This document shows, piece by piece, positions 17,485 to 27,982 of a stretch of DNA of 64,000 bases (positions are counted from its first letter, which is position 1; the number at the start of each line of letters is the position of its first letter). Where the stretch lies: assembly GCA_902586485.1 (NCBI GenBank), contig CACIHO010000001.1, positions 62,001 through 126,000 on the forward strand, given 5' to 3'. The DNA is from an uncultured Pelagibacteraceae bacterium. Lineage in GTDB: Bacteria; Pseudomonadota; Alphaproteobacteria; Pelagibacterales; Pelagibacteraceae. The position numbers and the translations under genes were made by a program. The notes beneath the pieces are model-generated. The model ran no database searches. It worked only from the letters and a program-made list of their open reading frames with translations, and was not told where the DNA came from.

Positions 17485-17929
17485 AAGTATAGTATTATTT
17501 TTTTTGTTAATTTCATTTTCATACGCTGAACTATTAAACCCTAGTAGCGCTATAAGCCCTAAAGAAGTTATTAAAATTCAATTAAGTGGGCTTCAACAAA
17601 ATGATCTTGAATATAAAGATAGTGGCATAGAACAAACTTGGAAATTTGCTCACCCAAATAATAAGAGAGTAACAGGACCATTAAGCAACTTTAAGATGAT
17701 GATAAAAAGCGACTCTTATGGGATGATGATTAATCACTTAAGTCACACAATAACTGAACTTGGTAGTAGTGACAAATGGGCTCAATTTGAAGTTATCATT
17801 CTTGATAAGGACAAAATTTATCACAAATTCAATTGGCAAGTTGAAAAGTACACTTCTGAGGGAACTTTGAAAGACTGTTGGTTAACCACAATGGTATCTA
17901 GCCCAATCCCTCTTGGGAGCTCAATTTGA
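17453..17929 (+). CDS. Secreted DUF4864-like protein
   Basis: A 158-residue protein with an N-terminal signal peptide (hydrophobic residues about 6-22, then SYA before ELL) and a small alpha/beta domain. The segment starting SPKEVIKIQLSGLQQND and the later FKMMIKSDSYGMM resemble DUF4864 proteins. The start is uncertain: two consecutive ATG codons lie inside the upstream gene. Function is unknown. It probably acts in the periplasm. Confidence 0.55.
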   Translation: MMLEKLLIIFKSIVLFFLLISFSYAELLNPSSAISPKEVIKIQLSGLQQNDLEYKDSGIEQTWKFAHPNNKRVTGPLSNFKMMIKSDSYGMMINHLSHTITELGSSDKWAQFEVIILDKDKIYHKFNWQVEKYTSEGTLKDCWLTTMVSSPIPLGSSI

Positions 17930-17986
17930 TTGACCATATATACATTTTTGTTTCGTAACAATTAAAAATTTAGTAGAAATCCCTGA

Positions 17987-20419
17987 ATGAAAACAAAAAC
18001 TAAAGTTGTAGTAGTTGGCGGTGGAGTTGTAGGAGTTAGTGCCCTTTATCATTTAGCAAAAAAAGGCTGGTCTGATGTTGTTCTGGTTGAAAGAAAAGAA
18101 TTAACATCAGGATCAACTTGGCATGCTGCAGGTTTGTTACCTCTATTTAATATGAGTTATTCAGTTGGACAACTTCATAAATATGCAGTTAATCTTTACA
18201 AAACATTAGAGGAAGAAACTGGAAAAAATGTTGGCTTTAGTGTTGTTTCAAATATTCGTCTAGCAAGCACAAAAGATAGAATGGATGAGTACCATCAATA
18301 TGCAGGTGTCGCTCGAACTATTGGAGTAGATGTTAAATTTTTGAAACCAGAACAAGTAAAAGAAATTTGGCCATTGTGTCATACAGATGATTTAGTTGGC
18401 GCAATACAACACCCTGAAGATGGATATATTCAACCAGCAGATTTAACACAAGCATTAGCAACAGGTGCAAGAAATAGAGGGGCAGATATTTATAGAAATA
18501 CAACTGTTCTATCAATGAGGCAAACTAAAGAAGGATGGATTGTGGAAACAGATAAGGGATCAATAGAGTGTGAACATGTTATTTCTTGTTCTGGAAATTT
18601 TGCGAGACAAACAGGTGAAATGGTAGGATTAGATATTCCAGTAATACCTGTTGAACATCAATATATTGTTACAGAACCGCATCCTGCAATACAAAAAAGA
18701 AAAAAAGATGGATTACCAGAAATGGGAGTCTTAAGAGATAGTGATAGCAGATGGTATATGAGAGAAGAAGCTGGAGGATTAATTTTAGGTCCTTATGAAG
18801 ATGGTGCGCCAGCTTGTTATGTAGAGGGGCCATCAAAAAATTCTGAATACGAATTATTTCAAGAAGACTTAGACAGATTAGCCCCACATATAGAGGGAGC
18901 AATTCATAGAGTTCCTGCATTTGGAGAAGTTGGAGTAAAGAAAGTTTATAATGGAGCAATCTGTTATACTCCTGATGGTAATCCAATTGTTGGTCCCGCA
19001 TGGGGACTTAAGAATTTTTGGATTAATGAAGGACATAGTTTTGGAATAACGGCAGCAGGTGGTGCAGGTTGGCAACTAGCAGAGTGGATAGTTGATGGTG
19101 AACCCACAATTGACATGTTAGGCGTTGAACCAAGACGTTACGGTAACTATGCAACCAAATCTTATTTGAAAGCAAAAAATGAAGAAGCATATAGCCATGT
19201 ATTTATTGTTCACTATCCAGATGAAGAAAGACCAGCAGCAAGACCATTAAGAACAGCCCCTTGTTATGAACGAATGAAAAATTTAGGAGCAGTTTTTGGT
19301 CAGAAATTTGGATGGGAAAGACCTAATTTTTTTGCAACAGATGGAATGGAGCAAAAAGATGATTGGTCATTTAGAAGATCAAAATGGTTTGATGCAATTA
19401 AAAAAGAATGTCAAAATGTAAAAGAAAATGTGGGTCTTTTAGATATGACTGCGTTTGCAAAATGTAGAATTAGGGGACCCAAAGCAGAGGAATTTTTAGA
19501 TTATTTAGTTGCAAATAAACTTCCAAAAAAAATTGGAAGGATAAATTTATGTCATGCATTGAACACCAAAGGTGGAGTGCATTCAGAATTTACGATAATG
19601 AAAGAAGCAGAGAATAGTTACTATTTAGTTTCTGCTGGAGCAAATTTAAGATTAGATCATGATTGGATACAAAAATGGATGCCAGATGATGGATCTGTAA
19701 TTTTTGAAGATCTAACTAATAGCACAGGAGTTCTGGTAGTAGCAGGACCTAAAGCTAGACAATTAATGCAAAAGGTTTCAACAGATGATTTTTCAAATGA
19801 AAATTTCAAATGGCTAACTGCAAAAAATGTAAATGTTGGATACGCTCCAGTAAATGCAATGAGAGTAAATTTTGTTGGTGAGCTTGGTTGGGAATTGCAT
19901 CATCCAATTGAATATCAAAATCATATTTTTGATAAATTAATGGAAGCGGGAAAAGATTTAGGGATTAAACCTTTTGGAATTAGAGCTATGAATAGTTTAA
20001 GAGTTGAAAAATCCTACAAGCTAGTTGGAACAGAATTATCAATTGAATATTCACCATATGAGTCTGGTCTTGATAGATTTGTTCATCCAAATAAAGGTAA
20101 CTTTATTGGGTTAGAAGCACTTAACAAATGGAGAGAAAAAGGTTTTGATAATAAATTGGTCACTTTAGAGGTTCATAATACTAAAGATGCAGATGTGCTT
20201 GGAAATAACCCAATTTTTAAAGATGGAAAAGTTGTTGGAAGAGCAACAGGGGGTGAATTTGGTTTTAGATTAGATAAATCAATAGCGCTCGCGATGGTAA
20301 AACCAGATTGTTCGAATGTGGGCGACAAATTACAAGTTGATATATTAGGTGAAATGTACGACGCTACCGTCTTGGATGAGAGTCCATACGATTCAGAAAA
20401 TAATTTATTGAGAGCTTAA
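17987..20419 (+). CDS. Dimethylglycine/sarcosine dehydrogenase, FAD and folate dependent (second copy)
   Basis: An 810-residue paralogue of the enzyme at 6610, with the same plan: GGGVVG at residues 11-16, STWHAAG with FAD-binding H46, an FAO middle domain and a C-terminal GcvT-like domain (GELGWELHH). It oxidises an N-methyl group of dimethylglycine or sarcosine and loads the carbon on THF. The EtfB gene begins on its last base, so its electrons go to the ETF encoded next. The 57-base gap ahead of it is the largest in the operon and could hold an internal promoter. Confidence 0.87.
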   Translation: MKTKTKVVVVGGGVVGVSALYHLAKKGWSDVVLVERKELTSGSTWHAAGLLPLFNMSYSVGQLHKYAVNLYKTLEEETGKNVGFSVVSNIRLASTKDRMDEYHQYAGVARTIGVDVKFLKPEQVKEIWPLCHTDDLVGAIQHPEDGYIQPADLTQALATGARNRGADIYRNTTVLSMRQTKEGWIVETDKGSIECEHVISCSGNFARQTGEMVGLDIPVIPVEHQYIVTEPHPAIQKRKKDGLPEMGVLRDSDSRWYMREEAGGLILGPYEDGAPACYVEGPSKNSEYELFQEDLDRLAPHIEGAIHRVPAFGEVGVKKVYNGAICYTPDGNPIVGPAWGLKNFWINEGHSFGITAAGGAGWQLAEWIVDGEPTIDMLGVEPRRYGNYATKSYLKAKNEEAYSHVFIVHYPDEERPAARPLRTAPCYERMKNLGAVFGQKFGWERPNFFATDGMEQKDDWSFRRSKWFDAIKKECQNVKENVGLLDMTAFAKCRIRGPKAEEFLDYLVANKLPKKIGRINLCHALNTKGGVHSEFTIMKEAENSYYLVSAGANLRLDHDWIQKWMPDDGSVIFEDLTNSTGVLVVAGPKARQLMQKVSTDDFSNENFKWLTAKNVNVGYAPVNAMRVNFVGELGWELHHPIEYQNHIFDKLMEAGKDLGIKPFGIRAMNSLRVEKSYKLVGTELSIEYSPYESGLDRFVHPNKGNFIGLEALNKWREKGFDNKLVTLEVHNTKDADVLGNNPIFKDGKVVGRATGGEFGFRLDKSIALAMVKPDCSNVGDKLQVDILGEMYDATVLDESPYDSENNLLRA

Positions 20420-21168
20420 TGAAAATTTTAGTAGCTGTAAAAAGGGTTATTGATTACAACGTTCAAATAAGAGTTAAAGAAAACGGAACAGGTGTAGTTA
20501 CTGACAACGTTAAAATGTCTACCAATCCCCCTGATGATAATGCAATAGAAGAGGCTGTAAAAATTAAAGAGGCAGGCAAAGCTGCAGAAGTAGTTGCAGT
20601 AACTGTCGGTGAAGAAAAAGCACAAGAAACTGTTAGGAAAGCTTTAGCGGTTGGTGCTGACAGAGGTATTCATGTGAAAGTCGATGGAATTTTAGAACCA
20701 CTCGCTGTTTCAAAAATTTTACAAAAAATAGTAGATAAAGAAAAACCAGATTTAGTATTTATGGGCAAACAAGCAATAGACGATGATTGTAATCAAACAG
20801 GCCAAATGTTGAGTGCTTTATTAAATTGGCCACAAGCAACATTTGCCTCAAAGATTGATGTTAAAGATAACAAATTAGAAGTAACTAGAGAAATAGATGA
20901 AGGTCTTGAAACAATTGAAATAAATGTTCCAGCTATTGTAACTTGTGATCTTAGGCTGAATGAACCAAGATATGCATCACTACCAAATATAATGAAGGCT
21001 AAGAAAAAACCTATAGAGGAAATTGCTGCTTCTGATTTAGGTGTAGATGTATCACCAAGATTAGAACAATTAAAAGTAGAGGAACCTCCAAAAAGAAAAG
21101 CAGGTATAAAAGTAGCAAATGTTGCTGAATTAGTTCAAAAGTTAAAAAATGAGGCGAAGGTAATTTAA
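20419..21168 (+). CDS. etfB: Electron transfer flavoprotein beta subunit
   Basis: A 249-residue EtfB. The N-terminus [19 protein letters not shown] and the segments [13 protein letters not shown] and [15 protein letters not shown] are family hallmarks; the last forms the AMP/FAD-side loop, and the C-terminal tail packs on EtfA. It starts on the last base of the dehydrogenase stop and ends the same way into EtfA (TAATG), so the three are likely co-translated. It carries electrons from dimethylglycine/sarcosine and acyl-CoA dehydrogenases. Confidence 0.95.
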   Translation: MKILVAVKRVIDYNVQIRVKENGTGVVTDNVKMSTNPPDDNAIEEAVKIKEAGKAAEVVAVTVGEEKAQETVRKALAVGADRGIHVKVDGILEPLAVSKILQKIVDKEKPDLVFMGKQAIDDDCNQTGQMLSALLNWPQATFASKIDVKDNKLEVTREIDEGLETIEINVPAIVTCDLRLNEPRYASLPNIMKAKKKPIEEIAASDLGVDVSPRLEQLKVEEPPKRKAGIKVANVAELVQKLKNEAKVI

Positions 21169-22121
21169 TGGCAGTTTTACTTATAGCGGAACACAATAAT
21201 AAAGAATTAAGACCATTTACTCTTAATGCAGTTACAGCAGCATCTCAAATTGACTCAGATGTTCATGCTGTGATTATTGGTCAAAACTCTGCGGATGTTG
21301 CAAAACAATTATCTGAACTTCCAGTAGTAAAAAAAGTATTGAGTGTAGAAGGAGCTCACTATGAAAACTTCACGGCAGAAAATTTTACTCCAGTGATTGT
21401 TAAACTAGCAGAAAATTATTCTCACATAGTTTGTTCGGCAAATACATTTGGAAAAAATTTGATGCCACGAATTGCTGCTCATCTTGATACATCGCAAGTA
21501 AGTGACATTATTAAAGTAATATCACCAGATACTTTTTTAAGACCAATTTATGCAGGTAATGCTTTTGCAACAATTAAGAGTAATGATGCTAAAAAGTGCG
21601 TTACAATCAGACCAACTTCTTTCGATCCATGTCAAAGCACAGGTGGATCAGCTCCAATTGAAAAAGTGGATGCTAGTGAAGAGTTTTCAAATACAAAATT
21701 TATCAAAAGAGAAGAAATTAAATCTGATCGACCTGAACTTGGAACAGCAAGAATTGTTGTATCAGGTGGCAGAGGAATGCAAAGTGGTGATAATTTTAAA
21801 TTAATTACAGAAATTGCTGACAAACTAGGCGCAGCAATTGGAGCATCAAGAGCGGCAGTAGACGCTGGATATATAAGCAATGATCATCAAGTAGGGCAAA
21901 CAGGGAAAGTAGTGGTTCCAGATTTATATATCGCTGTTGGAATTTCAGGTGCTATTCAGCATTTAGCAGGAATGAAGGAAAGTAAAGTTATAGTTGCAAT
22001 TAATAAAGATGGAGAAGCGCCAATTTTTAGTGTTGCAGATTATGGACTTGAAGCTGATTTATTTGAGGCACTGCCTCAATTCATGGAAGAGTTGAACAAA
22101 TTAAACACTATACAAAAATAA
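21168..22121 (+). CDS. etfA: Electron transfer flavoprotein alpha subunit
   Basis: A 317-residue EtfA with the normal length. The C-terminal FAD-binding domain is clear: [36 protein letters not shown] and [12 protein letters not shown] in the usual order. It forms the FAD-carrying half of the soluble ETF dimer that takes electrons from several dehydrogenases to ETF-quinone oxidoreductase, encoded 23 bases downstream. Confidence 0.96.
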   Translation: MAVLLIAEHNNKELRPFTLNAVTAASQIDSDVHAVIIGQNSADVAKQLSELPVVKKVLSVEGAHYENFTAENFTPVIVKLAENYSHIVCSANTFGKNLMPRIAAHLDTSQVSDIIKVISPDTFLRPIYAGNAFATIKSNDAKKCVTIRPTSFDPCQSTGGSAPIEKVDASEEFSNTKFIKREEIKSDRPELGTARIVVSGGRGMQSGDNFKLITEIADKLGAAIGASRAAVDAGYISNDHQVGQTGKVVVPDLYIAVGISGAIQHLAGMKESKVIVAINKDGEAPIFSVADYGLEADLFEALPQFMEELNKLNTIQK

Positions 22122-22144
22122 TCCTTACAGTTAAAAATTAGAGT

Positions 22145-23764
22145 ATGTCTAGAGAATCGATGGAATATGATGTTGTAATTATTGGTGGAGGACCATCAGG
22201 ATTATCAACCGCAATAAAGTTAAAACAACTTGATGCAAATTTAAATGTTTGTTTATTAGAAAAAGCATCAGAAATTGGAGCCCATATTTTAAGTGGAAAT
22301 GTATTTGAAACACGTGCTCTAGATGAATTATTACCAAATTGGAGAGAGTTAAATTCTCCCATTAAAACAAAAGTAACTAAAGAAAAATTTTTATTCTTAG
22401 GAAAAACTAAATCTTTAAGTTGGCCAACTTGGCTACTACCTGCTGTACAACAAAATCATAAAAATTATATTATTAGTCTTGCAAATTTATGTAGATGGCT
22501 TGCTGAACAAGCTGAAAGTTTAGGCGTAGAAATCTTTCCAGGATTTCCAGCAAGTGAAATTTTATATAACGAAGATGGATCTGTTAAAGGTGTTGCAACT
22601 CAAGATATGGGCATAGACAAAGAAGGAAATAAAAAAGACAGTTACGAACCTGGTATTGAACTTTTAGGTAAAGTTACTGTTTTTGCAGAAGGTTGTAGAG
22701 GTCACTTAGGAAAACAACTCATTGAAAAATTTGAGCTAAACAAAGGTAAAGATCCTCAACAATATGGAATTGGTTTTAAAGAAATTTGGGAAATAGAGGA
22801 TAAAAATCATGAAGAAGGTTTAGTTATGCATACAGCTGGATGGCCATTAGATAACAATACATATGGTGGTAGTTTTATGTATCATGCAGAAAAAAAACAA
22901 GTTTTTCTGGGCTATGTAATTGGTCTAGATTACAAAAATCCACATTTATCACCCTATGATGAATTTCAGAGGTTTAAAACACATCCAGCAATTAAAAAAA
23001 TTATAGATGGTGGAAAAAGAATTTCTTACGGTGCAAGAGCTTTAATTGAAGGTGGTTTTCAAAGTTTGCCAAAAATGTTTATGCCTGGAGCTTTGTTAGT
23101 TGGTTGTGATGCTGGAACTTTGAATATGCCAAAAATTAAAGGTTCTCATACTGCTATGAAAAGTGGGATTATTGCTGCTGAAACTATTAATGAACACATA
23201 AAAGAAAACAAAGATTTGTCGATTTATGATGATAAATTTAAAAATAGCTGGTTATATAAAGAACTTTTTGAGGCTCGTAATGTGAAACCTAGTTTTAGCT
23301 GGGGATTAATTTTAGGAATAATTTTTACAGGTATTGATCAAATTTTATTTAGAGGAAAACTTCCTTTTACACTTAAACATAAACACGCTGATCATGAAAC
23401 ATTAAAACCTGCAAATCAGATGCCAAAAATAGATTATCCAAAATATGATAATGTAATAACTTTTGACAAAACAAGTTCAGTTTATCTAACAGGAACTAAT
23501 CATGCGGATAATCAACCAGTTCATTTAAAACTTAAAGATCCTGATTTACCAATAAATTATACTTTAGAAAAATTTGATGAACCTGCTCAAAGATACTGTC
23601 CTGCGGGGGTTTATGAAATTCAACAAGAAAATGATATAAATAAATTTGTAATTAATTCACAAAATTGTATCCATTGTAAGACATGTGATATTAAAGAACC
23701 ATCTCAAAATATAACTTGGGTTACACCAGAAGGAAGTGGTGGACCAAGATATGGAAATATGTAA
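22145..23764 (+). CDS. Electron transfer flavoprotein-ubiquinone oxidoreductase
   Basis: A 539-residue membrane-associated ETF-QO. It has an N-terminal FAD motif (GGGPSGLS near residues 14-21), a central quinone-binding region and a C-terminal [4Fe-4S] domain with CPAGVYE, then CIHCKTCDIK. Length fits bacterial ETF-QO. It delivers electrons from ETF to the ubiquinone pool, completing the route from the two dehydrogenases. An in-frame ATG at 22163 is an alternative start. It ends one base before a convergent gene, so no room remains for a terminator. Confidence 0.95.
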   Translation: MSRESMEYDVVIIGGGPSGLSTAIKLKQLDANLNVCLLEKASEIGAHILSGNVFETRALDELLPNWRELNSPIKTKVTKEKFLFLGKTKSLSWPTWLLPAVQQNHKNYIISLANLCRWLAEQAESLGVEIFPGFPASEILYNEDGSVKGVATQDMGIDKEGNKKDSYEPGIELLGKVTVFAEGCRGHLGKQLIEKFELNKGKDPQQYGIGFKEIWEIEDKNHEEGLVMHTAGWPLDNNTYGGSFMYHAEKKQVFLGYVIGLDYKNPHLSPYDEFQRFKTHPAIKKIIDGGKRISYGARALIEGGFQSLPKMFMPGALLVGCDAGTLNMPKIKGSHTAMKSGIIAAETINEHIKENKDLSIYDDKFKNSWLYKELFEARNVKPSFSWGLILGIIFTGIDQILFRGKLPFTLKHKHADHETLKPANQMPKIDYPKYDNVITFDKTSSVYLTGTNHADNQPVHLKLKDPDLPINYTLEKFDEPAQRYCPAGVYEIQQENDINKFVINSQNCIHCKTCDIKEPSQNITWVTPEGSGGPRYGNM

Positions 23765-24142
23765 TTAAGATAAGTCTATCGCAAACTTCTTTAAAGTTTC
23801 GATAGGAAGATGTTTTAAAGTATTCTTGTGAGTTCTTTTTATAAATATTGGACAACCTTTTCCTGCTTCTACAGCTTTAGCATACCAACTAGCACAAACA
23901 CACCAACCATCACCATCTTTTAATCCAGGGAAACCAAATTCTGGATGTGGAGTAATTAAATCATTTCCTGCTTCTTTTAGCCATTCCAAAAATTCAGTTG
24001 TTACTTTTGCACAAACTGTATGAACGCCATGATCATTTTCATCAGTATTACAACAACCGTCTCTAAACCAACCTGTTAGCGGGTCATTTGAGCATTCTTC
24101 AAGGTCTTCATTAAGAACATTTTTTTGCTTATTATTTTCCAT
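23765..24142 (-). CDS. DUF2237 family protein
   Basis: A conserved small protein recognised as DUF2237 by DPLTGWFRDGCCNT, the HTVCAKVT segment, PEFGFPGLKDGD and WCVCASWY. The many cysteines suggest metal or Fe-S binding, but no function is established. I place the start at the ATG ending at 24142, overlapping the upstream oxygenase by 11 bases; another ATG lies two codons earlier (24148) and a much longer form would run inside the neighbour. It abuts the ETF-QO gene tail to tail. Confidence 0.78.
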   Translation of the reverse strand: MENNKQKNVLNEDLEECSNDPLTGWFRDGCCNTDENDHGVHTVCAKVTTEFLEWLKEAGNDLITPHPEFGFPGLKDGDGWCVCASWYAKAVEAGKGCPIFIKRTHKNTLKHLPIETLKKFAIDLS

Positions 24143-24776
24143 AAACATTGTAGATTTCATCATCAATATCAGCATTAAAAGAGATTGATCTTCTTTCTTC
24201 ATTTGTATCTTTAAAAGGAAAAACTGTGTGCATCATATAATTTGGAAAAAAATAAAAATCGCCAACTTTAGGTACAATATTAAATATAGGTTCACATAAA
24301 AACATTTTTGAACCGTGAATTAATTGCAAGTTTCCTCCACGGTAAACTTTTTTTTCTTTATTTTGTACATGTTTACCAAAAGTATTTGGAATCTTTAAAA
24401 ATCCTGCTCCAGAAATATGACCTGAATGCCAGTGTGTTGGATTGTATTCATTTTTAAATTGCCTAACGACCCAAGATTTTCTTATTTTAAATTTTGTAAT
24501 TTTTTTTTCCATCTCCATATTAATCCAATTTGAAACACATGAGGCTAAAAAATTTCCCCATCCTGATTTTTCCATAATATCTTGCTCAAGAAAAAATTCT
24601 TGAGTTACATCTCCTACTAAGGTTTCACCAAGATCCTGTTTTTGAATTTTTTTATCATCCGAAATAGTCTGATCTACATAATTATTTAAATTGTTTACTA
24701 TATGTTGTGGAATTTTTACTTTTAGTATTGAAGGTCCAAATTGTTTAAATATTTCGAAATTTACTTTTTCACTCAT
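24132..24776 (-). CDS. Putative 2OG-Fe(II) oxygenase
   Basis: A 214-residue protein resembling the putative 2OG-Fe(II) oxygenase family PF13759. The core HWHSGHISGAGFLKIP, GDFYFFPNYMMHTVFPF and RRSISFN segments follow the expected order, giving candidate iron ligands from the HxH-like motif and the later His, with Arg for 2-oxoglutarate. The substrate is unknown. It overlaps the DUF2237 gene, so the two are co-expressed. Confidence 0.68.
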   Translation of the reverse strand: MSEKVNFEIFKQFGPSILKVKIPQHIVNNLNNYVDQTISDDKKIQKQDLGETLVGDVTQEFFLEQDIMEKSGWGNFLASCVSNWINMEMEKKITKFKIRKSWVVRQFKNEYNPTHWHSGHISGAGFLKIPNTFGKHVQNKEKKVYRGGNLQLIHGSKMFLCEPIFNIVPKVGDFYFFPNYMMHTVFPFKDTNEERRSISFNADIDDEIYNVYGK

Positions 24777-24805
24777 AATCTTTTCAAATTATTTTGTTTA
24801 ACCAT

Positions 24806-25273
24806 TTATATTTTTGTTGGGTTTGGTTGACCTTTATAAACTTCTTCAGGATTGAATTTTTTTTCTTTTTCAAGAAATTCCATTTCAACTTTTTTTCCAT
24901 TTTCTATTGGTCCCATCGGAATTGATCTATAAAAACATGATCTATAACCAACATGACAACTAGCTCCATCACCGATATCAACTGTTAACCAAATTGAGTC
25001 TTGATCATCATCAATTCTTATTTCAGTAACCTTTTGTGTAAAACCACTTGTTTTACCTTTGTGCCAGATAGCTTTTCTCGATCTACTAAAATAGTGTGCC
25101 TCTTTAGTTTCAATTGTCTTTTTAAGAGCCTCCAAATTCATATATCCATGCATTAAAATATCCTTTGTTTTTGAACACATAGTAACAACTGGGATTAAAC
25201 CATCATTATCAAATTTGGGTGAAAGAAGATTTCCTTCTTCAATATCATAGATATTTTCTCTTTTTTTGAACAT
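24806..25273 (-). CDS. hisI: Phosphoribosyl-AMP cyclohydrolase
   Basis: A 155-residue HisI that opens the purine ring of phosphoribosyl-AMP in histidine synthesis. The signatures are WHKGKTSG, the DDDQD metal site and ASCHVGYRSCF with zinc-binding cysteines. There is no fused HisE domain; the C-terminal tail is short and polar. It diverges from folE across a 77-base gap. Confidence 0.93.
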   Translation of the reverse strand: MFKKRENIYDIEEGNLLSPKFDNDGLIPVVTMCSKTKDILMHGYMNLEALKKTIETKEAHYFSRSRKAIWHKGKTSGFTQKVTEIRIDDDQDSIWLTVDIGDGASCHVGYRSCFYRSIPMGPIENGKKVEMEFLEKEKKFNPEEVYKGQPNPTKI

Positions 25274-25350
25274 ATGTGGTGACTATGTAGCACATATATG
25301 AATATATTAAATATTTTTAAATTGAAGTATTTACTGTATAAAAAGGCGCT

Positions 25351-25971
25351 ATGAAATTAGTAAAAGACACAGACAACAAAAATTTAGACATAAAAAAGGT
25401 TTCAGATAAAGAAGCAGAGGAAGCCGTAAGAACAATTTTATCCTGGATGGGAGAAGATCCTAAAAGAGAAGGGTTGTTAGAAACTCCTAAAAGAGTTGTA
25501 AAAGCGTTTAAAGAATATTTTCAAGGCTATAACGAAGACGCAAAAAAAGTACTAGATAAAACTTTTGGTGATGTGGAGGGTTATAGCGATATGGTGGTTC
25601 AAAAAAATATTTCTGTACAAAGCCACTGCGAACACCATATGGCTCCAATTATTGGAAGAGCACATGTTGCCTATATACCAAATGAGAGAGTTGTGGGATT
25701 GAGTAAAATAGCAAGAGTAGTTGAAATATTTTCAAAAAGATTACAAACACAAGAGAGATTAACAGTTCAGATAGCAAACAGCTTAATGGAAGCTTTAGAT
25801 GCAAAAGGTGTAGCTGTTACAATAGATTCAACTCATCAGTGTATGACTATGAGGGGTATTAAAAAAGAACAAGCAACAACTGTAACTAATTTTTACTTAG
25901 GTCAATTTAAAGAAGATCTGAGTTATCAAAATAGATATTTACGATTTATCAGCACTGAGTTAAAAGACTAG
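25351..25971 (+). CDS. folE: GTP cyclohydrolase I
   Basis: A 206-residue FolE, the first enzyme of tetrahydrofolate synthesis. Zinc ligands are C93 and H96 (SHCEHH) and C164 (HQCMTMRG). Folate supply is relevant because many enzymes in this window use THF as one-carbon acceptor. An AAGG site precedes the ATG. The acuI-like gene follows after a single base. Confidence 0.95.
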   Translation: MKLVKDTDNKNLDIKKVSDKEAEEAVRTILSWMGEDPKREGLLETPKRVVKAFKEYFQGYNEDAKKVLDKTFGDVEGYSDMVVQKNISVQSHCEHHMAPIIGRAHVAYIPNERVVGLSKIARVVEIFSKRLQTQERLTVQIANSLMEALDAKGVAVTIDSTHQCMTMRGIKKEQATTVTNFYLGQFKEDLSYQNRYLRFISTELKD

Positions 25972-25972
25972 T

Positions 25973-26974
25973 GTGTCTGACCAATTTAAAGCACTAATTC
26001 TTAATCAAGAAGGTGAAAACTTCTCACGTGAAGTTAAATCTATTGATAAAAGTTTTCTAAAGCATGGAGATGTAACTGTAAAAGTAGATTATTCTGACCT
26101 TAATTTTAAAGATGGAATGATTTTAAAAAACGGTGGACGATTAGTAAAAGAATTCCCACATATTCCAGGAATAGATTTTTCTGGAACAGTAATTGAAAGT
26201 ACAAATTCAAAATTTGAAGAGGGAGATGAGGTAATTTTAACTGGATTTAGAGTTGGAGAAATATTCTATGGCGGATATTCACAAATTGCAAAAGTAAATG
26301 CAGATTTTTTAGTAAAAAAACCCGATAGCTTAACATCTAAACAAGCTATGCTTTTAGGTACTGCAGGTTTTACATCCTTAATGAGTGCTTTTGCAATACA
26401 AGCAAGGGAAAGTATTTTATTAGGTGAAAAAATTAATGATGTTTTAGTTACAGGTGCAACAGGAGGAGTTGGCAGTGTAGCAATCATGGCATTAACCAAA
26501 ATGGGATATAATGTTTCTGCTGTTACTGGAAAAGATTCAAAATCAGATTATTTAAAATCGTTAGGTGCAAAAAACATTATAAATAGGGCTGAATTTGACA
26601 AAGATCCACGTCCGATAGATAAAGGTCTATGGGATGGAGTGGTAGACACAGTTGGTGGAAAAATTTTGGCAAATGCAATTGCTCAAACAAAATCAAATGG
26701 AATAATCTCAGTTTGTGGAAATGCAAACAGTAATGAACTTAATACGAATTTATTACCATTTATGTTGAGAGGTATTAAAGTTTGGGGCATGGACTCTGCT
26801 AATTGTAGCATAAAAAGAAGAGGTTTCATTTGGGGAGAAGCAACAAATTTAATTGATTTTGATTTATTGGAAAAATCAGTTTTAACAGTAAACTTGGAGG
26901 AATTGATTGAGACTTATCCTAAAATTTTAAAAGGTGAAATTTCTGGAAGAGTATTAGTTGATTTAAATAAATAA
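25973..26974 (+). CDS. acuI: Acryloyl-CoA reductase-like zinc-free alcohol dehydrogenase (AcuI/YhdH family)
   Basis: A 333-residue medium-chain reductase of the YhdH/AcuI group. Seen are DYSDLNFKDGMI, FPHIPGIDFSGTV, the LGTAGFTS segment and the NADPH-binding VTGATGGVGSVA. AcuI reduces acryloyl-CoA to propionyl-CoA and protects cells from acrylate released by DMSP lyases, which fits the DddP-like gene at 11023. The start is GTG, one base after the folE stop, and the LysR gene starts on its last base. The symbol is a family call; another enoyl reductase role is possible. Confidence 0.78.
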   Translation: MSDQFKALILNQEGENFSREVKSIDKSFLKHGDVTVKVDYSDLNFKDGMILKNGGRLVKEFPHIPGIDFSGTVIESTNSKFEEGDEVILTGFRVGEIFYGGYSQIAKVNADFLVKKPDSLTSKQAMLLGTAGFTSLMSAFAIQARESILLGEKINDVLVTGATGGVGSVAIMALTKMGYNVSAVTGKDSKSDYLKSLGAKNIINRAEFDKDPRPIDKGLWDGVVDTVGGKILANAIAQTKSNGIISVCGNANSNELNTNLLPFMLRGIKVWGMDSANCSIKRRGFIWGEATNLIDFDLLEKSVLTVNLEELIETYPKILKGEISGRVLVDLNK

Positions 26975-27861
26975 TGGATTGGGATAAATTAAAAATTTTT
27001 CATGCTGTAGCAGAAGCTGGAAGCTTTACAAACGCTACTGTTAATTTAAATCTTAGTCAATCAGCTATAAGTAGACAAATACAATCATTAGAACAAGATT
27101 TAAAAGTTCAATTATTTGAAAGACATGCAAGAGGATTAACTCTTACAGAGAATGGAGAGTATGTCTTTAAAACAGCTCACGAGGTTATTACAAAACTTAA
27201 AGAAGTTGAAACATCACTGGGTGATCAAAAAAGTAAACCTTCAGGAAAATTAACTATTACGACTGTGAGAAGTTTTGGTACTCACTGGTTAACACCAAGA
27301 ATTCAAGAATTCATGAGGCTAAATCCAGAAATTGAGATTGAACTAGTTTTTGATGACAAAGAGTTGGATTTAAGTACTAGGCAAGCTGATATAGGAATTT
27401 TCATGAGAAGACCAAAACAACTTAATTATATTCAAAAAAAATTAGTGGATATTAAATATTATATTTATGGATCAAGTAAATACCTGGAAAAAAATGGAAT
27501 GCCTAAAACAGTTAATGATTTAAATAAACACAAATTTATTTCATTTGGAAAAGGAGCACCTTCACCAGTCTACAATCCTGATTGGGCTTTAAAAATTGGA
27601 ATGCATGATGGAAAGAAAAGAAAATCAATTATGAAAGTAAATAGTGTAAGTGGATTACTATATGGTGTTGAGTCTGGCGTAGGATTAGCTGCACTACCAG
27701 AATATTTGGTATCAAATTCCACAAACATAATTAAAGTCTTACCTAAAGTAGAGGGACCAATAACGGAGGCACACTTCGTCTACCCTCAATCACTCAAAAA
27801 TACAGCAAGAGTTCAAGCTTTCAGAAATTTTTTATTTAGTAAAATAGGCGACTGGAAGTAA
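26974..27861 (+). CDS. LysR-family transcriptional regulator
   Basis: A 295-residue LysR regulator. The N-terminal winged helix-turn-helix reads SFTNATVNLNLSQSAISRQI around residues 17-36, with LFERHARGLTLTENG as the wing. The effector-binding domain follows. It is coupled by a one-base overlap to the AcuI-like gene, so it may control that gene or folE; it is close to but directed toward the iron operon as well. Target and effector are unknown. Confidence 0.88.
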   Translation: MDWDKLKIFHAVAEAGSFTNATVNLNLSQSAISRQIQSLEQDLKVQLFERHARGLTLTENGEYVFKTAHEVITKLKEVETSLGDQKSKPSGKLTITTVRSFGTHWLTPRIQEFMRLNPEIEIELVFDDKELDLSTRQADIGIFMRRPKQLNYIQKKLVDIKYYIYGSSKYLEKNGMPKTVNDLNKHKFISFGKGAPSPVYNPDWALKIGMHDGKKRKSIMKVNSVSGLLYGVESGVGLAALPEYLVSNSTNIIKVLPKVEGPITEAHFVYPQSLKNTARVQAFRNFLFSKIGDWK

Positions 27862-27912
27862 GAATTTAGCAAAAACATATCCAAATAATACTTGTAAATT
27901 GCGACATTATAT

Positions 27913-27954
27913 GCGATTGATAATCATTCGCATTGAGAATAATTCTCATTCGCA
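27913..27954. promoter_or_regulatory. fbpA operator: Two Fur-box-like palindromes upstream of iron uptake genes
   Basis: Two adjacent inverted repeats lie 29-70 bases ahead of the fbpA start. The first, 27913-27931, reads GCGATTGAT-A-ATCATTCGC with one mismatched pair. The second, 27934-27948, is the perfect TGAGAAT-A-ATTCTCA. Each is followed by TCATTCGCA-type sequence, repeated at a 22-base offset. They resemble Fur boxes, so iron-dependent repression of fbpABC is expected. The binding protein is inferred, not shown. Confidence 0.7.
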
Positions 27955-27982
27955 AACAATTTAGGGTAAAGATAAGGACAAA

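Noticed and set aside
17930-17986. Internal promoter (TTGACC at 17930) before the second dehydrogenase
   Set aside because: No -10 element at 16-18 bases; the nearest TAACAA is 20 bases away, so support is too weak.
17990-19100. Long open frames antisense to the second dehydrogenase gene
   Set aside because: They mirror the coding strand, have leucine-rich low-complexity products and no ribosome sites.
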